From contig JAAKFW010000092.1 of NCBI GenBank assembly GCA_011064905.1, positions 1-6,154 of the forward strand: DNA of 6,154 nt, given 5' to 3'. Source of the DNA: Candidatus Anoxychlamydiales bacterium. GTDB lineage: Bacteria > Chlamydiota > Chlamydiia > Chlamydiales > SM23-39. Positions 1-5,960 of this stretch are shown piece by piece. The position numbers and the translations under genes were made by a program. Under the pieces are notes generated by a model, which saw only the letters and a program-made list of their open reading frames with translations, searched no databases and was not told the DNA's origin. Each line of letters starts with the position of its first letter. Positions within the stretch are counted from its first letter, which is position 1.

Positions 1-1029
1 TTTGATGAACTAAAAAAATCCACCGATAAAAAAAATATAAAGAAACTTTTTGCTAAATGGATTAATGATAATAAAGACAATTATAATCTAACAACGCTTT
101 ATTTACACCGGTCAGAACTAGATTACTTGCCAAAGGAGATTGGAAAATTAACTCAACTTCAAAGACTAGATTTATCCTCTAACAAGCTCTCCTCTATCCC
201 TAAGGAGATTGGGAATTTAGCTCAACTTCAACAGCTATTTTTGCCTTATAATAACCTCACCTCTATCCCTAAAGAGATTGGGAATTTAGCTCAACTACAA
301 CAGCTATTTTTGCCTTATAATAACCTCACCTCTATCCCTAAAGAGATTGGGAATTTATCTCAACTACAAAAACTAGATTTATCCTCTAACAAGCTCACCT
401 CTATCCCTAAAGAGATTGGGAGGTTAAATCAACTTCAAGGCCTAGGTTTATCCTTTAACAAGCTCACCTCTATCCCTAGGGATATTTGGAGTTTAGGTCA
501 ACTAAAAATCCTAGCTTTATGTAACAACAAACTCACCTCTATCCCTAAAGAGATTGAGAACTTAGGTGCACTTCGATGCCTAAATTTATCCTCTAACAAG
601 CTCACCTCTATCCCTAAAGAGATTGTGATGTTAGCTCAACTAGAACACCTAGATTTATCCTCTAACAAGCTCACCTCTACCCCTAAGGAGATTGGGATGT
701 TAGCTAAACTAAAATCTCTAAATTTAGCTGGTAACAGCCACACCTCTATCCCTGAGGAGATTAAGCATTTAGTTAAACTACAAGAACTAGATTTAACCTA
801 TAACAAGCTCACCTCTATCCCTAAGGAGATTGGGGATTTGTCTCATCAACTACAAAAACTATATTTGAAAGGGAATTCTATTAGTCATTACTCAGAATGC
901 TTCTTCCGATTAACAAACACTGACATTGATATTGCAGCCTTCTTGCTTGGTCATGAAGTAATAAGATTTATAGGAGGACATATTGCTCATCATTTATACA
1001 ATAAAATATATGGTCCTATAACTGAGTAG
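1..1029 (+). CDS. Leucine-rich repeat protein, 5'-truncated by the window edge
   Basis: The reading frame is open from base 1 to the TAG at 1027-1029, giving 342 visible residues and no in-frame ATG before the repeats, so the true start lies upstream. The TTG at 127 falls inside the first repeat and is not a credible start. Residues 1-29 are a Lys/Asn-rich helical-looking stretch (KKLFAKWINDN). From residue 30 come eleven LRRs, ten of 23 residues and one of 24, with consensus LQxLxLSSNKLTSIPKEIGxL. A degenerate capping repeat follows, then a non-repeat tail of about 50 residues (DIDIAAFLLGHEVIRF). This is the typical SHOC2/Leptospira-like LRR class, which folds into a solenoid used for protein binding. 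No membrane segment is visible. Similar proteins in environmental chlamydiae and other intracellular bacteria are suspected host-interaction proteins, some with an F-box-like N-terminus; that part would be outside this window. LRR assignment is secure; partner and role are unknown. Confidence 0.93.
   Translation, partial: FDELKKSTDKKNIKKLFAKWINDNKDNYNLTTLYLHRSELDYLPKEIGKLTQLQRLDLSSNKLSSIPKEIGNLAQLQQLFLPYNNLTSIPKEIGNLAQLQQLFLPYNNLTSIPKEIGNLSQLQKLDLSSNKLTSIPKEIGRLNQLQGLGLSFNKLTSIPRDIWSLGQLKILALCNNKLTSIPKEIENLGALRCLNLSSNKLTSIPKEIVMLAQLEHLDLSSNKLTSTPKEIGMLAKLKSLNLAGNSHTSIPEEIKHLVKLQELDLTYNKLTSIPKEIGDLSHQLQKLYLKGNSISHYSECFFRLTNTDIDIAAFLLGHEVIRFIGGHIAHHLYNKIYGPITE
88..849 (+). repeat. Tandem 69-bp coding repeats (11 units) of the LRR array
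   Basis: Unit starts fall at 88, 157, 226, 295, 364, 433, 502, 571, 640, 709 and 778; the last unit is 72 bp. Conservation is at DNA level and not only protein level. The block aacaagctcacctctatccc recurs unchanged at several unit positions (388, 457, 595, 802), and the following taaagagatt or taaggagatt is nearly fixed. The first unit and the unit at 709 are the most diverged. One unit has Thr instead of the usual Ile (TSTPKEIG, near 676). Shared synonymous codons point to spread by unequal recombination or slippage. Confidence 0.92.
211..348 (+). repeat. Near-identical tandem duplication of one 69-bp unit
   Basis: Bases 211-279 and 280-348 are direct tandem copies that differ at one position only (ctt versus cta, both Leu, at 226-228 and 295-297). 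Both encode the distinctive FLPYNNLTS variant that no other unit in the array has. The pair therefore looks like the most recent duplication in the array and a likely site of copy-number variation between strains. Confidence 0.92.
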
Positions 1030-1064
1030 GTTTCAATGAGCGCTTCATATAAATTTTATTTAAT

Positions 1065-1082
1065 AGTGATTTAAAAATCACT
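1065..1082 (+). terminator. Possible weak hairpin after the LRR gene
   Basis: The arms agtgattt (1065-1072) and aaatcact (1075-1082) are perfect inverted repeats separated by two bases, so the working stem is about 7 bp. It lies 36 bases after the LRR stop codon. It is AT-rich and followed by mixed T/A sequence, with no clean T-run, so termination is uncertain. The rest of the 225-base spacer before rpsD is AT-rich and shows no gene. Confidence 0.3.
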
Positions 1083-1188
1083 TACTTTATTTAAAATATT
1101 TTCTAATACAAGACGCGATTTTCAATGCTATTATTTAAAAAATATGTATCTTAATCATTTCATATACTTTTAAATAGTTAATATTCGG

Positions 1189-1218
1189 TTGTACAAAAAT
1201 CAAAAGATTATATATACT
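1189..1218 (+). promoter_or_regulatory. Candidate sigma-70-type promoter for rpsD
   Basis: TTGTAC (1189-1194) is separated by 18 bases from TATACT (1213-1218), which matches the TATAAT consensus at five of six positions. The -35 match is only three of six. The predicted transcript would begin around 1225 and leave a leader of about 30 bases. The -10 box lies in a run of alternating T/A, so the exact hexamer is uncertain. Confidence 0.4.
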
Positions 1219-1245
1219 ACTAACTCAATAGAATATTTAATATTT

Positions 1246-1250
1246 GGAGA
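1246..1250 (+). promoter_or_regulatory. Ribosome binding site that fixes the rpsD start
   Basis: GGAGA lies four bases before the ATG at 1255, a good Shine-Dalgarno at usable spacing. The protein then starts MSRYTGPKNR, as expected for chlamydial S4. The frame stays open back to a TTG at 1189, but the 22 extra residues are unlike S4 and that TTG overlaps the candidate -35 box. Confidence 0.75.
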
Positions 1251-1254
1251 TAAA

Positions 1255-1872
1255 ATGTCTAGATACACTGGTCCTAAAAACCGAATAGCAAGAAAGTATG
1301 GATGCAATATTTTTGGAAGAACGAGAAATCCCTTGCTTCACAAACCAAATCCTCCTGGAGTGCATGGAGCTAAAAGAAGAAAAAAATCTGATTTTGGTCA
1401 TCAGTTAGAAGAAAAACAAAAGCTAAGAGCTGTTTATGGAATGATCACCAATAAACAATTAATTTTAACATATAAAAAAGCTGTTAAACAAGCAGGAAAC
1501 TCTGCTCATAATTTCACACAAATGCTAGAGTGCAGACTTGATAACATTGTATATAGATTAAAATTAGCGCCTACTATCTTTGCTGCTCAGCAATTGATTT
1601 CTCATGGTCATATACTTGTAAATGATAAAAAAGTTGATATTAAGTCCTTTCAAGTAAAACAAGGTATGAAAGTTTCTATAAAAGAGAAATCAAAGAAGAT
1701 TAAAATAGTAAAAGAAGCTCAAGAAAGTGCTAATGAAGTACCTGAATATTTGACTCTTGCTGATGATAAATGCTCAGGAACATTGGGATCTATCCCATTA
1801 GTCGAGCAAATCCCACTTCCTCTTTTAATTAACATACCACTAGTTTGTGAATTCATTGCTCACTCAACTTAA
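1255..1872 (+). CDS. rpsD: 30S ribosomal protein S4
   Basis: This encodes 205 residues, the normal length for S4 (uS4), a primary 16S rRNA-binding protein that nucleates assembly of the 30S body and helps form the mRNA entry site. The N-terminal domain (about 1-90) has the family features GPKNRIARKYG, a basic KPNPPGVHGAKRRKKSDFG segment and QLEEKQKLRAVYGM. The S4 RNA-binding domain spans about 91-142 (LECRLDNIVYRL, FAAQQLISHGHILVNDKKVD). The C-terminal strand region ends PLVCEFIAHST, as I recall for chlamydial S4. The N-terminal cysteine cluster of zinc-binding S4 proteins is absent; only Cys17 lies there, so this is the zinc-free form. The gene stands alone, not in a visible alpha operon with rpoA, as is usual in chlamydiae. 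It has its own candidate promoter and a strong terminator. In E. coli S4 represses its own operon by binding mRNA; nothing here shows that directly. Confidence 0.97.
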   Translation: MSRYTGPKNRIARKYGCNIFGRTRNPLLHKPNPPGVHGAKRRKKSDFGHQLEEKQKLRAVYGMITNKQLILTYKKAVKQAGNSAHNFTQMLECRLDNIVYRLKLAPTIFAAQQLISHGHILVNDKKVDIKSFQVKQGMKVSIKEKSKKIKIVKEAQESANEVPEYLTLADDKCSGTLGSIPLVEQIPLPLLINIPLVCEFIAHST

Positions 1873-1884
1873 TAATTTTAAATT

Positions 1885-1914
1885 GCCAATCTTTTCTAAG
1901 ATTGGCTTTTTTTT
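1885..1914 (+). terminator. Rho-independent terminator of rpsD, possibly bidirectional
   Basis: GCCAATCTT (1885-1893) pairs perfectly with AAGATTGGC (1898-1906) around the four-base loop TTCT. Eight T residues follow (1907-1914). It starts 13 bases after the rpsD stop codon. The T-run overlaps the murJ stop codon, which reads TAA on the minus strand at 1915-1913. Transcripts from murJ would form the same stem, followed by a less uniform AU-rich stretch, so the hairpin can plausibly end both converging units. Confidence 0.93.
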
Positions 1915-3556
1915 ATGTGATGGATTTAACTCTAATATTTTTAAGAAAGTTAAGATCTGAAATTTCTTTTGCCTTAAATATATAAGCAAAGAAAAAAGTT
2001 GATGTTAGATAGATGGTAGATATGACAAAAAAGCTATAGAGTTTATCTAAAAAATTAGTTGGGAAAACAAAATCTTTATTCAGAAGAAAATTAATTGATT
2101 GATTTTTCATAAAATAGCCTATCAAAATAGTAAAAGCACTAGCTGATATCAAAGATATAAAAATTTTAAAGAATTTCTTGAAAATATCTTTTTCATAAAT
2201 TTTAATTAAATTTTTACTAGTTCCCAATTTAGCAAATTTCTTTTTCAAAAAATAATTTAAAATCAAAAAATTCAAAATAGCACTGATTGATGTAGCGATT
2301 GCAACGGAGGCTGATTTCATATGAAATACAAATATGAAAATTGAGTTTAACAAAATATTTAAAAGAACTGATGATATGCTAGCAATTGTTGGGATAAAGT
2401 ACTCTTTTTTTGCATAAAAAGCCTGAGATATTATCATCACAAATGTAGCGAATAAAAGCCCTATTGAGTAACCGAAAAGAGAATAGCTGGCATTTACTAT
2501 TGCATCTAACTTAAAAGCGCCTCTAGCGAAGAGAAGGTTGATTAAAGATGGGCCTATTAATATTAGAGCAAAAGAAGAGATGAGCATCAAAGAAAAACTT
2601 TTTAAAAAAGCGAGATTTAAAAAATTTTTGAAGTTTTGAAAATCATCTAATTTATATGCTCTAGCAAGTGGTGGTAAGATAGCAGAAGATATAGCAATAC
2701 CAAATAGAGCGAGTGGCAGCTGATATACTCTAATTGCATACCAAAGATAAGCGGGTCCTGATTTCTCAGCAAAGATAGCAAAACCAGCATCTAAAGCGCT
2801 ATTTATTTGAACAGCGCCTATCCCTAAAATAGAGAGAGAAATTGGCTTAATTAATTTTTTTATATCTTTGGTAAAAAGTTTAGGTTTTAAAATCTCTGAT
2901 ATTTTTAGATCTTTTGAAATAATCTTAAAACTAGAAAAAGCTGTTGTAAAATATTGAAAGAAAAAAGCAAAAACTATAGCTATAGCTAAGACGTAGACAA
3001 ACTTTTCATCTAAAAAATTTCTAAAAGTGATGCAAGAAAAAATCCAAATAAGATTAAATGCCATTGGAGCTATAGCTGGCAGGAAATAATTTCGATGACA
3101 CTGCAGAAATGAGCTATTTAAAGCATATAGACAAATAAAAATTAATCCAAAAAGCATGATTTGAGTCAGAGAGATTATTTCTTTATTTGAATTGAAATTA
3201 GAAAACGTATACGCAAACGAAAAAAGTGCTATTTGAGAAATTGTTATTAAAATAGCTAAAAATACGGCAACTGAAAAAAAGAGATCCCTATAAAAAAAAG
3301 AGGCTTTTTTTGAGTCTTCTAATCTTAGATTTTCATAGTGAGGCACAAAACCTGCTTGGAAAGATGCTTCTCCTATTAACCTCCTAAAAAGATTCGCAAA
3401 TCTATACGCTACCATAAATGCAGCAATATGAGGGCTTGTTCCAAAGAAAAACGCTGTTAAAACATCTCTTAGAAGTCCTGATATTCTGCTAAAAAAGGTT
3501 CCTAAAAAAAAGCTTTTAAAAGATTTTGTAATTGAATTGGATGTATCTATGCTCAT
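1913..3556 (-). CDS. murJ: Lipid II flippase MurJ (MviN family)
   Basis: This encodes 547 residues with about 14 hydrophobic segments, the MurJ topology within the MOP exporter superfamily. MurJ moves the peptidoglycan precursor lipid II across the inner membrane. In chlamydiae it would serve the division-site peptidoglycan ring. The N-terminal signature is clear: SRISGLLRDVLTAFFFG (23-39), then NLFRRLIGEASFQAGFVPHYE (split at 55-66 and 67-75). Arg24, Arg30, Arg58 and Arg276 line up with the essential E. coli cavity arginines 18, 24, 52 and 270. A second conserved block lies at 342-390 (LFARGAFKLD, SQAFYAKKEYFIPT). By my alignment, acidic residues at E. coli 39 and 269 are Ala45 and Ile275 here. 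Length exceeds E. coli MurJ (511) mainly through the N-terminus and a longer C-terminal region. The gene converges on rpsD and is divergent from nfo. The upstream AGG is a weak ribosome binding site and lies in an inverted repeat. Confidence 0.93.
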   Translation of the reverse strand: MSIDTSNSITKSFKSFFLGTFFSRISGLLRDVLTAFFFGTSPHIAAFMVAYRFANLFRRLIGEASFQAGFVPHYENLRLEDSKKASFFYRDLFFSVAVFLAILITISQIALFSFAYTFSNFNSNKEIISLTQIMLFGLIFICLYALNSSFLQCHRNYFLPAIAPMAFNLIWIFSCITFRNFLDEKFVYVLAIAIVFAFFFQYFTTAFSSFKIISKDLKISEILKPKLFTKDIKKLIKPISLSILGIGAVQINSALDAGFAIFAEKSGPAYLWYAIRVYQLPLALFGIAISSAILPPLARAYKLDDFQNFKNFLNLAFLKSFSLMLISSFALILIGPSLINLLFARGAFKLDAIVNASYSLFGYSIGLLFATFVMIISQAFYAKKEYFIPTIASISSVLLNILLNSIFIFVFHMKSASVAIATSISAILNFLILNYFLKKKFAKLGTSKNLIKIYEKDIFKKFFKIFISLISASAFTILIGYFMKNQSINFLLNKDFVFPTNFLDKLYSFFVISTIYLTSTFFFAYIFKAKEISDLNFLKNIRVKSIT

Positions 3557-3561
3557 AAAAT

Positions 3562-3583
3562 GCCTATTTATGTTATGATAGGC
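3562..3583 (-). promoter_or_regulatory. Inverted repeat just upstream of the murJ start
   Basis: The arms GCCTAT and ATAGGC (3562-3567 and 3578-3583) are perfect six-base inverted repeats with a ten-base spacer. The near arm begins five bases before the murJ ATG and contains the only Shine-Dalgarno-like AGG. The region also holds TATCAT on the minus strand (3580-3575), a fair -10 box without a clear -35. It could be an mRNA hairpin that limits ribosome access, an operator, or chance. Confidence 0.35.
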
Positions 3584-3682
3584 TTTGGGAAAAATTAAAA
3601 AAAGCTAAAATTTATAGACTTGTTAAACCATATTAATTAAATTTTTTAGTTTTTAAGATGCTTAAAGTTGCTTTGGATTTTT
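3584..3682. promoter_or_regulatory. Divergent intergenic region expected to carry murJ and nfo promoters
   Basis: The two genes diverge from here, so promoters on both strands are expected. The sequence is very AT-rich and gives only weak candidates. On the plus strand TTGTTA (3620-3625) is 17 bases from the poor -10 match TTTTTA (3643-3648). On the minus strand TATAAA (3616-3611) has no recognisable -35. No confident promoter can be placed by eye. Confidence 0.3.
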
Positions 3683-4543
3683 ATGGAAAAAGAAAAAACT
3701 CTAGTTGGGGCTCATACATCTATTGCAGGCGGCATTTTTAATGCCATTTATGAAGCTAATAGAATAGGAGCTAATACTTTTCAAATATTCACTGCAAATC
3801 AAAGACAGTGGAAAGCAAAACCTATATCTGAGGAAGATGCTAAAAAGTTCAAGGAAGCTAAAAAAGAAAATAACATAAAAAAAGTAATTTCTCACAATAG
3901 CTACTTAATAAATTTGGGATCTCCTAAAAAAGAGTCTTTAGATCTATCTAGAAAAACATTTTTAGAAGAGATAAAAAGATGCCACGCTTTAGAGATAGAT
4001 TATTTAGTATTTCATCCGGGATCTGCTTTAACATCTACTGAAGAAGAGTCCTTAGATACAATATCTGAATCTATTCTCTCATTTGAGAGCGAAGTGAAAA
4101 AGGGAAAAACAAAACTTTTATTAGAAACAACAGCAGGTCAGGGATCAAATGTAGGATATAAATTTGAGCATTTAGATTATGTAATCAAAAAAGTAAAACA
4201 TAAAATTCCTATTGGTGTTTGTTTAGATACATGCCATATTTTTTCAGCAGGATATGATATTAGAACAAAAAAAGCTTTTGATAACACTTTTGAAAAGTTC
4301 GATAGTGTAATTGGGTTAAAATATTTAAATGCTTTTCATGTAAATGACTCAAAAGTTGATTTTGAATCTAGAAAAGATAGACATGAATCTTTAGGCAAAG
4401 GTAAAATTGGAATAGATGCTTTTAAGTTTTTAATGAAAGATAAAAGATTTAAAAGTATTCCAAAAATATTAGAGACTCCAAATGATGAAATTTGGAAAGA
4501 TGAAATAGAAATTTTAAAAAAATTTGCAGGTTTTTTAATATGA
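3683..4543 (+). CDS. nfo: Endonuclease IV (AP endonuclease)
   Basis: This encodes 286 residues, close to the 285 of E. coli Nfo. The enzyme cuts the phosphodiester bond 5' of abasic sites in base-excision repair and also removes blocked 3' ends. It has the TIM-barrel fold with three zinc ions, and all nine expected metal ligands are visible: His71 (SHNSYLINLG), His111 (VFHPGS), Glu148 (LLLETTAGQGSNVG), Asp182 and His185 (GVCLDTCHIFSAGYD), His219 (AFHVND), Asp232 and His234 (KDRHESLGKGKIG), and Glu264 (ILETPN). An intact active enzyme is expected. The ATG at 3683 is chosen because the protein then begins MEKEKTLVGAHTSIAGG, matching the family, and a GGA lies five bases upstream. The frame extends five codons further to a TTG at 3668 with no added similarity. 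Its stop overlaps the asnS start, so the two are probably translated from one mRNA. Confidence 0.96.
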   Translation: MEKEKTLVGAHTSIAGGIFNAIYEANRIGANTFQIFTANQRQWKAKPISEEDAKKFKEAKKENNIKKVISHNSYLINLGSPKKESLDLSRKTFLEEIKRCHALEIDYLVFHPGSALTSTEEESLDTISESILSFESEVKKGKTKLLLETTAGQGSNVGYKFEHLDYVIKKVKHKIPIGVCLDTCHIFSAGYDIRTKKAFDNTFEKFDSVIGLKYLNAFHVNDSKVDFESRKDRHESLGKGKIGIDAFKFLMKDKRFKSIPKILETPNDEIWKDEIEILKKFAGFLI

Positions 4544-5904
4544 GAGTAAAAATTAAAAAGATTTTAAAATCAGATGAATCTATTGTTCAAAAAAAAATAA
4601 AAGTTTTTGGTTGGGTAAAAACAATTAGAGATCAAAAAAGCTTTGCTTTTATTGAGATAAATGATGGATCTTCTCTAGCCAATTTACAAGGTGTAATAGA
4701 TAGCACAAATGAAGATTTTAGAAAAATTATTGAAATCTCAATTGGAGCATCTATCTGTTTGGAAGGAGAGGTTGTAAAAAGCCCTGGTAAAAATCAAAAG
4801 TTTGAGCTTAAGATAGCGAAAATTACTATTATCGGAAAATCACTTGATGACTACCCTCTTCAGAAAAAAAGGCACTCTTTTGAGTACCTTAGAACAATTT
4901 CTCATCTAAGATGTAGAACTAATACAGGCGGAGCTGTAACTAGAGTTAGAAATTCTTTAATTTATCATTCTCACAAGTTTTTTCAAGATAGAGATTTTTT
5001 AAATATTCAAACGCCGATAATTACAGCATCAGATACAGAAGGAGCTGGAGATCTATTTAGAGTAACGACTTTATCTGATCTTAGAAAAGATCCAAAAGAG
5101 GACTTTTTCAAGAAAAAATCCTACCTTACGGTCTCTGGGCAACTAAATGCTGAAGCTTTTGCACTCGGCATGACAGATGTTTATGTATTTTCTCCAACCT
5201 TTAGAGCAGAAAACTCTCATACATCACGCCATCTCGCTGAATTTTGGATGTTAGAACCTGAATTTGCATTCGGAGATTTAACAGATGATGTAAAACTTGC
5301 TTCTGATTATATAAAATATATGGCAAAAGTAGCTCTAAATGAAAATGAAGATGATATCGCATTTTTTGATAAGTTTATTGAAAAAGGTTTAATTCAAAGA
5401 TTAACCCATGTAGTTGAATCCCCTTTCGAGATTATTTCCTATAGTGATGCTATAAAAATCTTAGAAAAATCTACTAAAAAGTTCGAATTTGAAGTGAAAT
5501 GGGGATTAGATCTTCAATCTGAACATGAAAGATACTTAACAGAAGAGCATTTTAAAAAGCCTGTTGTTGTAATAGATTATCCAAAAGAGATCAAAGCTTT
5601 TTATATGAAAGATAATAAAGATGGTAAAACTGTAGCCGCCATGGATATTTTAGTTCCAAAAATTGGAGAAATAGTAGGTGGCTCTCAAAGAGAAGATGAC
5701 TATGAGCTATTAAAAAATAAAATCAAAAATAAAGGTTTAGATCTAAATACATACAAATGGTATTTAGATTTAAGAGAGTATGGCTCAGCTCCACATGCTG
5801 GATTTGGAGTTGGTTTTGAAAGACTTGTTCAATTCATCACTGGAATGGAAAACATAAGAGATGTAATCCCCTTTTATAGAGCAGCGGGAGCTTGTGATTT
5901 TTGA
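4540..5904 (+). CDS. asnS: Asparaginyl-tRNA synthetase
   Basis: This encodes 454 residues, near the 466 of E. coli AsnRS. It joins asparagine to tRNA-Asn using ATP, in the cytoplasm. The N-terminal OB-fold anticodon-binding domain covers about 18-98 (KVFGWVKTIRDQKSFAFIEI). The class II catalytic domain follows: motif 1 around 145-160 (FFQDRDFLNIQTPII), then ITASDTEGAGDLFRVT, motif 2 at 221-242 (FRAENSHTSRHLAEFWMLEP), GEIVGGSQRE (376-385), and motif 3 at 417-430 (APHAGFGVGFERLV) with the ATP-binding Arg428. The segment SHTSRHLAEFW marks AsnRS and not AspRS. The start ATG overlaps the nfo stop as ATGA, and AGG at 4528-4530 can serve as ribosome binding site, so coupled translation is likely. 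C. trachomatis lacks this gene and makes Asn-tRNA by GatCAB amidation, so its presence suits a different chlamydial family. Nothing appears truncated; the C-terminus (NIRDVIPFYR) is complete. Confidence 0.96.
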   Translation: MRVKIKKILKSDESIVQKKIKVFGWVKTIRDQKSFAFIEINDGSSLANLQGVIDSTNEDFRKIIEISIGASICLEGEVVKSPGKNQKFELKIAKITIIGKSLDDYPLQKKRHSFEYLRTISHLRCRTNTGGAVTRVRNSLIYHSHKFFQDRDFLNIQTPIITASDTEGAGDLFRVTTLSDLRKDPKEDFFKKKSYLTVSGQLNAEAFALGMTDVYVFSPTFRAENSHTSRHLAEFWMLEPEFAFGDLTDDVKLASDYIKYMAKVALNENEDDIAFFDKFIEKGLIQRLTHVVESPFEIISYSDAIKILEKSTKKFEFEVKWGLDLQSEHERYLTEEHFKKPVVVIDYPKEIKAFYMKDNKDGKTVAAMDILVPKIGEIVGGSQREDDYELLKNKIKNKGLDLNTYKWYLDLREYGSAPHAGFGVGFERLVQFITGMENIRDVIPFYRAAGACDF

Positions 5905-5929
5905 TTTGTATTTAGAATAATAATATGCT
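5901..5929 (+). promoter_or_regulatory. Weak candidate promoter for the proline-rich gene
   Basis: TTGATT (5901-5906, overlapping the asnS stop) is 17 bases from TATGCT (5924-5929). Each hexamer matches consensus at four of six positions. No hairpin terminator is visible between asnS and the next gene, so read-through from asnS is an equally good source of transcript. Confidence 0.25.
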
Positions 5930-5960
5930 AACAAAAAGAAAATAGGAAATAATAATAAAA

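Noticed and set aside
88..849. CRISPR-like or non-coding tandem repeat
   Set aside because: The 69-bp period equals 23 codons, the frame is unbroken, and the encoded repeats are textbook LRRs. There are no unique spacers between short identical repeats.
127..1029. LRR gene starting at the TTG at 127
   Set aside because: The TTG is inside the first leucine-rich repeat (DYLPKEIG) and the frame stays open to base 1, so this is an internal codon of a gene that starts upstream.
1189..1254. N-terminal extension of S4 from the TTG at 1189
   Set aside because: The 22 extra residues are not S4-like. A good ribosome binding site precedes the ATG at 1255, and the TTG overlaps a candidate promoter.
3668..3682. 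Earlier TTG start for endonuclease IV
   Set aside because: It adds only MLWIF, which is not part of the family, and the ATG at 3683 gives the expected length and N-terminus.
3701..3895. Minus-strand frame of 64 codons inside nfo
   Set aside because: It is antisense to a fully conserved part of nfo, is low-complexity Phe/Ser-rich, and has no recognisable motif.
5925..5945. Six-codon leader peptide (MLTKRK) before the proline-rich gene
   Set aside because: It has no ribosome binding site, no attenuator-like hairpin follows, and its composition is ordinary for AT-rich spacer.
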